A stretch of 23,293 bases of DNA, from positions 215,299-238,591 of the forward strand of contig QEOQ01000427.1 in the NCBI GenBank assembly GCA_010279815.1, given 5' to 3'. The translations under genes and the position numbers were made by a program. Every line of letters begins with the position of its first letter. Positions within the stretch are counted from its first letter, which is position 1. Positions 8,864 through 17,299 of the stretch are shown one piece after another. This stretch comes from Brachionus plicatilis. Its lineage: Eukaryota; Rotifera; Eurotatoria; Ploima; Brachionidae. Below the pieces are notes generated by a model that ran no database searches, was not told the origin of the DNA, and saw nothing but the letters and a program-made list of their open reading frames with translations.

Positions 8864-9055
8864 TTTTTAATGAAAATTTATGAAGATGTATTTTTGCGCT
8901 TGATTATCTAGTCTAGATGTATTTAAGATTAATATTAAACAAAGTTTATTAATTAAATGTTAATCTCTTAAGTAGAGGTATTTCCATAGCTACAAGTCTA
9001 AAATTTATTTTAACTCTAACTCGATTAATTTTTACATAATTTTATACAGACCAAA
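8864..9055. promoter_or_regulatory. Divergent promoter region, 192 bp
   Basis: The space separates the start codons of the secreted-protein gene (minus) and the FAM47E-like gene (plus). With so little room both genes must share or closely juxtapose their promoters, unless the FAM47E transcript is trans-spliced from farther away. No motif can be named with confidence. Confidence 0.55.
9030..9049 (+). other. 3' splice acceptor 6 nt before the FAM47E start codon (cis intron or spliced-leader site)
   Basis: TTTTTACATAATTTTATACAG ends at 9049 and the start codon is at 9056 after ACCAAA. The pyrimidine-rich, AT-rich tract ending in CAG has the form of a splice acceptor. It could end a 5' UTR intron. 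Alternatively, because rotifers are known to add a spliced leader by trans-splicing, it could be the leader acceptor. Confidence 0.5.
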
Positions 9056-11444
9056 ATGAACAACAATGACATAAAGTATGTTATGCTGCCTCGTATTGAG
9101 GACAAGGCCCGAGTAGTTAAGCCACAGCCTTGGTACAAAGAACGACTTAGGGAAAAATATTTGAAAAATAAGGACAAAATAATAGATCCAAAACAATGGG
9201 TCTTTATAAAAGGTGGACTGGATGACTTTCGCGATGGTTTACCACCTCGGCACGATGATCTCATCATTAAAGTAAGATTAGACAAATATTTTAATTACTT
9301 TTGGCTAATTAGAGCTTAGCCGGCTAAAGGGCCTAGTCCGAATATTAAAAACGATAAATGGAAGTATAAGGAAAATGCTGTGCCAGTCTCAGGCCATTTG
9401 AGCACCTATCAGAGATGTTATTCGAAAAAAATTCCCTTATCTGAAACAAAACAAGATTATATAAACCAAATTTTGGAAGATTTGGACAAGCATCCTTTGG
9501 CGTTGTACCCTCATCTGGAGGAAGGCATTCCACATGAGCTATTCGAAGAAATTTTGGACATTCTCGATCCTGAGATCAGTCGACCGTCAAGGAACCAAAA
9601 TGAGTCGAGTTTTTCACATGAGCATAGACCAGGTGATTCAATCGAAAAAGTGGAGAGCAAAGTTTTGGATGAAGATAGTCAATTGTACCGTCGCAATATG
9701 TAAATTGAATAAAATGAAACTGATGATTTTTTGAAAAAAATTTGACCAAAATCATTTCGTAAAAATTTTGCAAGAAAAATGTATTCAGTAATAGGCAAAA
9801 GTCAATTGATAAATAAGATTTAATTTATTTGAACGCCCTTAAAACTTTAAAGCCCTAGCTTTGTTTAATTTTCAGGACCTATTTTTCTTGTTCAATTTTA
9901 ATATTCAGATGTTTTTGGCTCATTTTGAGGTTCTAATCATAGAATTTTGAATCAAGCATTTTTCATTAGATTATTTTTTATTCCTAAAATCGCATTCAAC
10001 TTAATTTTATAGCAAGGTTCCAAGATCCTTGAGTGTTAATGTAATTATTGAAAGCTAGAATTAAAAAAAATTTTACAGAAAATTTCTTTTTTATATAAAA
10101 TGATAAAATCTATATAATCCAAAAAAGATCTATTAATTTGATAATCTGTTCAAAAAAATGAGAGGATTAAAAGTTTTTTTAAAATAAGTCATAATGACTC
10201 TTTTGGTTCTTCTAAGGCTAAGACAACTTCTCGATTAAATGTTCGATTTTTAAAATAAAGCCCTAGCTTGTATAATTTTTTATAAATTTCTTTGTATCAG
10301 TTCACAAAGACATGGATCATTCGTTTATTTTATTTTAATTTTTTAATGTACAAAAAAAGTTTTGCTCTTTAACTAAAAAATTTTTCATAATATTTTTTAT
10401 TTAGTTAATTAATTTAAAAAAATTCCCATGGAATGATTTTGTTTAAATAATTTTCGATAAAATCACTTAGCTCCGAAAAACAATTAAATTTATTTCTCCA
10501 TTTTTTTTCTAGTCGAGAAGAAAGTCAGAGATTAGAGGAATTTCTAAAAAAAAATCACGAAGAAAAGAAAAAAAAGGAAGCAGAAAAAAAAGAAATAAAG
10601 AACAATTATAAATGGTTGCTGAAAAAAGAGGATGCCAAAGCCAGGAGCAAGGGTCCTGAGCCAGAACAAGTCAAGGCTCAAGCCATTGATGCTCACATTA
10701 AAAAAGTAACAGAGCAATTTTGCGACTGGGTTAAGTCGCTTGGAGGCGAGCATAACATTGATCAATTGACCTTGACTACTTTGTTTGCCAGTGGCTACGA
10801 TACCAAACCGCCTTTAAGTGTTCCAATTAACATTGTTGAGCTTACTAATATCCCTGCTGAACTAAGACCTCATGTATCAGTGCCTACGCAAGATAACTCC
10901 GAAGATCAATTGGCAAAACAAATTTACCGTCAGGAAGACACAGTTAAATTCTGCCTATTGAACTAGAAAATAAGATTTTTATTTTTTTGCTTAAGGGCAA
11001 AAAACATGGAATTAGATATGGAGCTTGGTATTTGGGAAAAGAGCATTGGCAAAAAATGCCCGTCACTGAAAAATTAATTGATCCTAAAGTTAAAAATGAT
11101 TCTGAAAAAATCGAAGCAAAAAAAAAATATGAAGATATTGTAAATATTTGAAATTTTGGAAAATTTAGAGATTTTAATTTTTGTTTTAAGAATTCTCGGT
11201 TAGCTCCTCTTCATGGAGCTCAGGCTTTTAAGAAATTTGTAAAGGACAAAAAACCACAACGAGTTCCTAAAGTAATTTTAAATTTAGATTTGATTTTTAG
11301 GCTAATTGGATTTTTGTTTAGTTGGTCGAAGACTTGGAAGATTGGGAAGGAGAACAAATAATGAAATCTCAAGCAGCTGCAATGGCCTCTCAAGTTAGCG
11401 AATCTAAAAATTATATAAGTTCAAGTTTTGACAAATCTACTTAA
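9056..11444 (+). CDS. FAM47E: FAM47E-like protein, six exons
   Basis: CDS is join(9056..9271,9320..9699,10513..10942,10996..11139,11191..11271,11322..11444), 457 aa. All introns are GT-AG and phases agree (phase 2 at intron 2, phase 0 elsewhere). Introns 1, 3, 4 and 5 are 48, 53, 51 and 50 bp; intron 2 is 813 bp and only AT-rich DNA was seen in it, with AAAGCCCTAGCTT twice (about 9849 and 10256). Family signatures occur in order: PWYKERLREKYL (25-36), QWVFIKGGLDDFRDGLPP (47-64), HPLALYPHLEEGIP (about 130-143), a Lys/Glu-rich charged helix, FCDWVKSLGG with NIDQ and GYDTKP, RYGAWYLGKEHWQKMPV, and LHGAQAFKKFV. In vertebrates FAM47E is reported to associate with the arginine methyltransferase PRMT5 on chromatin; the role here is not known. 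The start fits the conserved N-terminal motif and the acceptor just upstream. Confidence 0.9.
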
Positions 11445-11478
11445 ATTTCATAATTTTGTATCTTTTTTCGTTTTAAAG

Positions 11479-11484
11479 AATAAA
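11479..11484 (+). promoter_or_regulatory. Candidate poly(A) signal of the FAM47E-like gene
   Basis: AATAAA lies 35 nt after the stop codon at 11442-11444, a normal distance for polyadenylation. Confidence 0.6.
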
Positions 11485-11629
11485 TTATACAAATATTTAG
11501 CTTTTAGAAATATTTAGTATTAAAATATATTTCTAATATTTTAAATAAAATAAATTTGTTTAATTTAAAAAGTTAATTTTTAATTTAAATGAGCCCACAA
11601 TTGTCTAAAATTGTGTTAAATAAACTATT

Positions 11630-11850
11630 TCAATGTGCATGACTATCAGGATCATATTTAAATATATCGTAAATTAATTTGATGCATTTTAATGCTCTCT
11701 TCTGGACATTTTCATGATCAAAATTTTTTAATGTAAAATTTATTTGAGTCAAGTAAGCATAAATAAAGTATCTCAGTTTTGAAGCATTTACTCTCATGAT
11801 GCAAATAAAAAAATTATACTTCAAGTCGACGACGTTTTTTTTAGTTGTGT
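11630..11850 (-). CDS. Possible orphan terminal exon, unknown protein
   Basis: On the minus strand an acceptor (TTTTTGAAAATACAG) precedes an open frame from 11850 to a stop at 11630. The product reads TTKKNVVDLKYNFFICIMRV, then a helical stretch ending HENVQKRALKCIKLIYDIF and KYDPDSHAH. The composition is protein-like, but I do not recognise it. Any upstream exons would have to lie above 11850, where only the 3' flank of a METTL7 copy and transposon DNA are seen, so it may be an isolated remnant. Confidence 0.3.
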
Positions 11851-12397
11851 CTGTATTTTCAAAAAAAAAGTGTTAAAAATTAAATTTTCAAAACAAAAAT
11901 ATTAATTTTTTACTAAAAAAAATTCTAATTTATCAAAATTTTCAAACTTGACTGTAAAAATTCTATTTTAAATTTAGAAATGCACATTTGTGAATAGTAA
12001 ATTGACAACGATCTGGTTTAATTTTTTGTGTTTGAATCACAAAATGTATCCAATATTGAAATAACATTGAAAAAGTGCGATGTTTCAAATATTTTTTTCA
12101 GTTTCAAATAGAAAAATAATCTTAAATTAATATTGCAGGCGAACTTCAATTATCACTAAATTCAAAATTTTTAAAGAAAAAATCAAAGTTTCTCGGGTCG
12201 GCGAACTATGGTTCATTTTTTAGTGAAACAATTCTTGCTTCCAGATTTAAGTAGAGAGGGCATTTGGGTATTTTTGATTGTTGAAAGGGTAATTCCAGGT
12301 CAACTAGATCAGAGCAAATGCTACTTCTAAAGCTCCTTCAAATAAAACAAAAAAATTATTAACTTCAAATGTTTATTTTTAAATGGGTCTCCCTTTT

Positions 12398-12933
12398 CAA
12401 CACAAAAAAATAATCATTCAACACAATTTCAAAACGCTCAGCACAAAATGATTTCTTCTCAACACAAAAATTAAAATTTGAAAAAAATACTTTTAGCACA
12501 AAAATTAAAAATAAAATAAATACATTCAACACAAAAATTAATGGCTTTTGGGAAAATTTTAAAAAAATTTATTCAAGAACTGTTATAAAGTTGAGCTTAA
12601 CAGTAAGAAATGTTCTTGCAAGTTTTTCACTAAATTAGGATATTGTGCACATTTATTGGTATTAAAAGAGCTGTTTAAAAAAAAAGGACCAATTTGTCAA
12701 TAAACCTAAAAGAGGTTGAGCAAAAAATGCGGAAAAATGGTTTTCTAGAGACTAATTTTTTTTTATTTCTTTTTTTTAAGCTTTGAAATTTACTATATTT
12801 AACTAACTTCCACTTATAAATATCATTAGATAAAATTTGAAATTAAAAAAAAATTTATTTTATTATATTTATTTTTGTGTTGAAAAAAAATTTCCTTTAA
12901 GAATTATTTTCAAACACAATTTTTTTGTGTTAA
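12398..12933. mobile_element. Nested element with iterated CAACACAAAA ends
   Basis: TCAACACAAAA or TCAGCACAAAA-type units occur at about 12398, 12417, 12437, 12458, 12494 and 12525, all in one orientation. The reverse complement TTTTTGTGTTGA occurs at 12872-12882 and TTTTTTGTGTTAA at 12921-12933, with a degenerate CAAACACAA between them. The arrangement is an array on one side and an inverted copy on the other. The middle is AT-rich and noncoding. Exact ends and target duplication are not determined. Confidence 0.5.
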
Positions 12934-12983
12934 ATGTTTTTTTAAATATAATTTAATTATTTAATTATTCGATTATTCGATTA

Positions 12984-13308
12984 TTCAACTCTAGGACTAT
13001 TCGATTATACGATTATTCGATTATTCGACTTAGAATTTTAGTTAAAGAAAATTAACCCTTAAATTAACCTTAGTTTGACTAAGCGAAAGACGACGCTAGG
13101 CGTCTTGAGCTTTGTAAAATTAGGGTTAATTTCAGGGTTAATTTTGCTTAAACAAACTAGGGATTGAATGGGGTCTGGGGCGCAGCCCCGGTTTAGGGAA
13201 TCCGGTTAATTAGACGCAAAGAAAGATTTTAATAAATTTATTCTGAGTTATTTCCCTGAAAAGCTGAATATTCGAATAATCGAATAATCGAATAGTCCTA
13301 GAGTTGAA
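12984..13308. mobile_element. 325-bp MITE with TTCAACTCTAGGACTATTCG ends
   Basis: The left terminus 12984 onward reads TTCAACTCTAGGACTATTCG and the right end, read inward from 13308, is the same, continuing with ATTATTCGATTATTCGA units. The arms are about 45 bp with few mismatches. Inside is a second inverted pair (AAAATTAACCCTTAAATTAA at 13049-13068 and its counterpart at 13121-13144), a hairpin AAGACG...CGTCTT at 13086-13105, and the GC-rich hairpin GGGGCGCAGCCCC near 13178. Copies of the TTATTCGA unit extend beyond the left end. No coding capacity. Confidence 0.75.
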
Positions 13309-14016
13309 AAATTAATTGAAATTAATAATTTTTGAATTTATGAATAATTTTATTTAATAAAATATTGTCCATACCTCTTTTTATATCACCATCGAGAATT
13401 AGTTATTCTATTAAATAGCTTTTTTATTCAATTTATTCTCATAGTCTAAAAGTTTTTCACCTAATTTGAGATTTGATCACCTAATTCTATTTTGGTTCAC
13501 CTTTATAGTTCACAAACCCGAGACCAAAAATTGATCGTATAATATGTGAACTATGGTTCACCAAACCGACTAGATCGAGTTTTTCAACGATTGAATATTA
13601 ATTTAAATCTAAATGAATTATTTATCCTTTTTTTCATTTTATTTTATCATAACTTTATTTTTAATTTTTTTGTTTCATTTATTTTATTTTGAAGGTTTGT
13701 AAAGGTATAGATAAACAAATAAATAAATAACTTATAAGTTAAAAAATGAATTTTCAATATTTTTTTCAAATTTCTAAATAAAAATTAAACTCATTCTATT
13801 TCACTAAAGAGTTTAATTTCAAATATGAAAATGCCTGCAATATTAACTTAAAATTATTTTTTTATTTGAAACTAAATAAAATATTTGAAGCATCGAACTT
13901 TTTCAATGTTATTTCAACATTGGATTCATTTTGTGATTCAAACACAAAAAATTAAACCATCTATAAATAGGAATATTTTTAAAAATTAAAAAAATTTGCT
14001 TAAAAATATTTTATTT

Positions 14017-14558
14017 GTTAATCTTTCATAAAAGAGAAAAATTAAAATAGAGAAAAACAATTGGAGAAGACAAAAAATAGGGAATATATAAAAAAGAGAA
14101 AAAAAATAGAGAATTTACATTAAAGAGAAAAATTACAATAAAGAATGTACATAAAAGAGAATATACAAAATAAAGAAGAGAAAATTTAGTTTTTAAAATA
14201 ATTTCAAAGAAATTATTAATACGTGGATTTTCTATTCTATTAATTGATTAATTTGTGTGGTTATATTTTTTATTTTTTTTATTTCAATGAACGCCTTTAA
14301 GACGATAAAATATAAAGGCACTAAAATAAAAATTTTCTAATTTACTTTCTTTGATTTCAATTTTTTTTTGTTTTGGTTTATGTCCTTTACAATATTTTAC
14401 TTATTTATAGATTATAAAAATTGAAATAATGATAGAATCATCTTCAAGTTTCGAATATATAAATGCTCAATAGCTGCTCAATAACTAATTCTCTATTTTA
14501 TCCCTTTTTCTTTCTATAAAATAAAAATTCTTTAAAAAAATTTTTCTCTACCATTAAC
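14017..14558. mobile_element. MITE-like insertion with GTTAAT ends and AAAGAGAA repeats
   Basis: The left end is GTTAAT followed within 10-15 bases by AAGAGAAAAATT. The right end, read inward, is GTTAAT followed by AGAGAAAAA. The left third carries at least five AAAGAGAA-like units, and the right end carries the complement (TTCTCT, TTTTTCT) around 14489-14549. The equivalent position in copy B (AATATTTTATTTATTTAAG, 21940-21958) runs straight into the METTL7 stop codon without this block, which supports an insertion. Target duplication is unclear. Confidence 0.5.
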
Positions 14559-14568
14559 GTTTACCTTT

Positions 14569-15210
14569 TTATTTATTTAAGCTTTTGAAACCATAACCAT
14601 AAACAATTGGATTGATGAATGTAATTAGAGCTCTGTTTACTCTATATTTTTCAAGTTCCAAATGATCATATGGTCCAGAACTTAGAACTTTTTTCATATC
14701 CAAAAATTTACAATCACTTAATGCCGGTTCTATTACTTTTTGCATATACTTTCTAAGCTTGTTTTCATTATCAATTGAATGCTCAATAAAAATACAAACA
14801 CCACCTGGTTTCAAAACTCGATAAATTTCGCTCATTACTTTTTTATAATCATAAACTGAACAAAGAATAAATGTGTGAACAACAACATCCATACTGTCAG
14901 ACTCGATGCCGACCATTTCTTCAGCTTTGCTTACCACTAGCTTGGAAACATTCAAATCTTGTCGATTGTTTTTTTTGATCGACTCATTTAAATAAGGCAA
15001 GAAAATGTCTGTTTTGTCAAGAATGGTCACATTTGAGCCTTTTGGAAAATGTTTGAAATTTTCTCCAGTGCCGATTCCAAGTTCTAGAATTTCCAGTCGG
15101 TCATTTTTTTTGTTGGTTTTGACTTGAGAAATTGCTTCGTCGAATAGTTTTGGTTTTACTACTTCAAGGTTCGAATGAACAAAATTCATCATAAAATTTA
15201 AACCTCTCAT
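14569..15210 (-). CDS. METTL7: METTL7-type methyltransferase, copy A (anchor exon broken)
   Basis: The 213-aa frame contains a complete class I SAM-dependent methyltransferase domain of the METTL7 (TMT1) family: motif I is ELGIGTGENFKHFP (43-56), an acidic motif II is at VTILDKTD, then VVVHTFILCSVYD, YRVLKPGGVCIFIEHS, and the C-terminal IVYGYGFKS. METTL7 proteins are membrane-anchored thiol S-methyltransferases. The ATG at 15210 directly follows TTGCTAG, a splice acceptor. A donor at 15254 (TTG/GTGAAAG) would define a 44-bp intron and join an upstream anchor exon in frame, but that exon has a stop as its third codon (15306-15308, TGG in copy B changed to TAG). The copy may therefore make only a soluble form or be dying. 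The AATAAA signal overlaps the TAA stop. Copy B lies 7.4 kb away in the same orientation. Confidence 0.75.
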   Translation of the reverse strand: MRGLNFMMNFVHSNLEVVKPKLFDEAISQVKTNKKNDRLEILELGIGTGENFKHFPKGSNVTILDKTDIFLPYLNESIKKNNRQDLNVSKLVVSKAEEMVGIESDSMDVVVHTFILCSVYDYKKVMSEIYRVLKPGGVCIFIEHSIDNENKLRKYMQKVIEPALSDCKFLDMKKVLSSGPYDHLELEKYRVNRALITFINPIVYGYGFKSLNK

Positions 15211-15670
15211 CTAGCAATAAAAAAATCATTAAAACTAAAACAATATTCTTTCACCAAACATTTAAAAATTATGAAAACTAAAACTAAGCCCACTAAAATG
15301 TATAACTAAATCATTTTACTTTTTAAAATTATCTTAAAAACCAAAGAATTTATTTAATACCAAATTTAATAGTAGATATAGATCCATTCTGAGTGGCCTG
15401 AGGATTTCCTCAAAATATTTATATAAATAAATAAATAAAAAAATATTAAATGTACTTGTTTTATAAAAATAAATAAATTGCTAAATCATTGTGACAGTAT
15501 CAAGCATTCATTTTCTATTATTTTGTGCATAATTTGAATAATATCTTTTCATCGAAGAATATTTGAATTTTACTTCAGAGCCACGTATCATATTTTTACT
15601 CTAATTTAATGGATCCTGCTGATTCATCAAATGTTTTAAACTAATTTTTTTTAACTTACCATCATTTTAA
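15211..15670 (-). repeat. 5' part of the duplicated METTL7 unit (copy A), including broken anchor exon
   Basis: This segment aligns with 22567-22928 of copy B. The anchor exon (ATG at 15314) encodes LYILVGLVLV after the stop at codon 3. Farther upstream the two copies are much less similar than their coding cores, but still alignable to about 15670/22928 (for example TTTACTTCAKAGCC, GATTCATCAAA). Copy A carries about 70 extra bases at 15371-15441 that copy B lacks, including the tetranucleotide run (AAAT)n near 15425-15438. Confidence 0.7.
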
Positions 15671-16673
15671 AGGGACTTCTATTCATGTTATAGTTATTTC
15701 AAAATTTTGGCAAATGCAAGTTTATGATTAAATGTAAATTTCAAATCAAATTTTTTAGTTTTTGAGTTAAATAAAAAGGCGTTATTAATAAATTTTCTAA
15801 TAAAAAATGACTAAACTTTATTAAACATGATTTGAATTAGAAAAAAATTTGCTAAATTGATTTCATTTCAGTCAGCTTTTAAAAAAGTAAAATTTAATAG
15901 TAATTATTGGTCAAGTAGAAGATATACTTCTAGTTTTCATTTCAAAAATTATTATTGCTCTCAAATTATTTCTTTAGCAGTAAACAAAAATCTTTTAGCA
16001 ATTCCACTGAAGTATATTCAGATAGCTGTTGCTCCAAAACTAGTAAAACAAAAGCATGTTTAGTTAGCCAGTAATCAAATAAATTTTTTTTATTATAATT
16101 CTTTTTTAAATTTTAAATTTTCAACTTTAACTAAATATTAAGTCAATGAACTAATTAATTTGACAAGAAGTAATTATATGAAAAATAATTCTTTTTTTGT
16201 GTCTATTTTTATTAACATTTAATTTAATTTCTGACATATAAATTGGTGTCTTTTATTAATTAATATCAAAAAAATAATAGCAGAAATTTCTTTAAAAATT
16301 GTTAAACCACTAATTAATTAATGATATTTTCTTAAGTAAAATTATTATATATTTTATTAATATTAATTTTTCGATACAAACACGCTGGTTATTTTAAAAT
16401 CTCACACCAGTCCCTGAATCACTACATCGACTTGAACTGAACATCTTATGAATCACGCAAGGTTAATTTAATAATTATTTAAGACTTGTTATATATAAAC
16501 ATAAATTTGCTAAATTAAATTCTAAACAAGCTGAGATTTTAAATTATTATAAATAAAAAAATTAATTTTCAACCCGTTTTGTATTTTTTTTATTTCGTTA
16601 TGTATAATTAATAATTTAAAGTTTATGTTGAATTTAACATAAATTTTTTTGTAAATTAAACTTATTTTTTATT
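15671..16673. other. AT-rich intergenic DNA, no gene supported
   Basis: A 68-codon open stretch at 15857-16063 follows a possible acceptor (TTTCATTTCAG) but has no recognisable protein features. TAATTAATTAAT-type runs occur around 16255-16325. Nothing else was seen. Confidence 0.45.
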
Positions 16674-16743
16674 TGTGTCCCCTTTTGATTATGTCCCCAC
16701 ATTTTCTGAAAATGGAAGGTGGGACATAAACGCGAGATCACTG
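16674..16743 (-). mobile_element. Solo pogo/Tigger-like transposon end
   Basis: Read on the minus strand from 16743 the sequence starts CAGTGATCTCGCGTTTATGT, then CCCACC and later two more ATGTCCCC/GTGTCCCC units. It is preceded by TA (16744-16745), the target dinucleotide of the Tc1/mariner/pogo superfamily. CAGT...CTC(G)C...TTATGTcC ends are characteristic of pogo/Tigger elements. The matching other end was not found nearby, so it is a fragment. Confidence 0.5.
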
Positions 16744-16777
16744 TATTTAGATTGTTTTCATTATAAGCAATTTCATT

Positions 16778-17125
16778 TTATTGTTTTATTTCAGGATATA
16801 TAGACATGTCCTCGTTTTTGTTGATAAAATCATCAAAAAGTGAATTCTCGTTCTGCTTAAGAAGTCTTAGTAATGCAGAACCTTGATCACATGAGACTTC
16901 AGTGATTTTTCTTTTACCGAATTTGTAACGATTACTTATTTTTTCTATCAATTCTTTGATTTCTTCAGCGTTGGTTGATCCAATTGTCATTTCAATTTCA
17001 ATCACTCTTGTTTTTTTGGTAAAATTTTGAAAAGCCATTGCCATTGCAAAAGTAAGAAACTGTAAATTTGCCATAATTGACTTTAAGTCATTAATCAAAT
17101 AAATTGACTCGGCTTCAATCAACAT
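16778..17125 (-). CDS. Possible hAT-type transposase remnant (115 aa) or unknown small gene
   Basis: The open frame reads MLIEAESIYLINDL at the start and contains EEIKELIEKISNRYKFGK followed by KITEVSCDQGSALLRLLKQ. An amphipathic helix, a short strand and an Asp followed by (E/Q)GS resembles the first catalytic strand region of hAT-superfamily transposases (ITDqGSNm). The rest of such a transposase (second Asp, BED finger, dimerisation domain) is absent. It sits among other transposon debris. If it is a live small gene its function is unknown. The ATG at 17125 is simply the first in the frame. Confidence 0.35.
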   Translation of the reverse strand: MLIEAESIYLINDLKSIMANLQFLTFAMAMAFQNFTKKTRVIEIEMTIGSTNAEEIKELIEKISNRYKFGKRKITEVSCDQGSALLRLLKQNENSLFDDFINKNEDMSIYPEIKQ

Positions 17126-17129
17126 TTTC

Positions 17130-17296
17130 TATAAAGCATCATGTAATATCTTTATTAACCCAGGAAGTATCTTTCGTTATAGGTATATTTGCATGGAATC
17201 TGAAATCATATTACCACAGTGAATACATTTAAGAATTATTGGAATTTTTTGTTCACGCCCAAAAACAGTCTGACATTCGTAAAAGTTGTTTGACAT
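17130..17296 (-). pseudogene. Degenerate RING-finger-like fragment
   Basis: From an ATG at 17296 the frame reads MSNNFYECQTVFGREQKIPI and then ILKCIHCGNMISDS, ending at 17177. A neighbouring frame continues IPITKDTSWVNKDIT. The pattern YEC-x-(C lost)-IPIILKC-x-H resembles the first half of TRIM-type RING fingers (C-x2-C ... LxCGHtxC), with zinc ligands lost and a frameshift. It could be a broken host gene exon or part of the element next to it. The assignment is tentative. Confidence 0.25.
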
Positions 17297-17299
17297 GTT

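Larger units (their letters stand above)
12014..13961. mobile_element. Composite element with about 128-bp terminal inverted repeats
   Basis: The left arm 12014-12140 and the right arm 13833-13961 are inverted copies at roughly 85-90 percent identity; both start GGTTTAATTTTTTGTGTTTG and end AATATTGCAGGC. The arm tip itself folds (TTTTGTG...CACAAAA). Weaker inverted similarity continues inward around CTCGGGT and GAACTAT. Two further inverted-repeat elements lie inside. No transposase frame was found, so it is nonautonomous, of foldback or MULE-like form. The 3' flank of METTL7 copy B (21860-21945) lacks this block and acts as an empty site. Confidence 0.7.

Noticed and set aside
9345..9773. 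Minus-strand frames and alternative plus-strand frames over FAM47E exon 2
   Set aside because: The FAM47 signature HPLALYPHLEEG fixes the true frame and strand.
14293..14319. GCCTTTA...TAAAGGC hairpin as a transcription terminator
   Set aside because: The window is eukaryotic, so an intrinsic bacterial-type terminator is not expected; the stem lies inside an inserted repeat.
15857..16063. 68-codon open stretch on the plus strand after a TTTCATTTCAG acceptor-like site
   Set aside because: No recognisable domain, low-complexity Lys/Asn/Ser composition in an AT-rich region, no partner exon.
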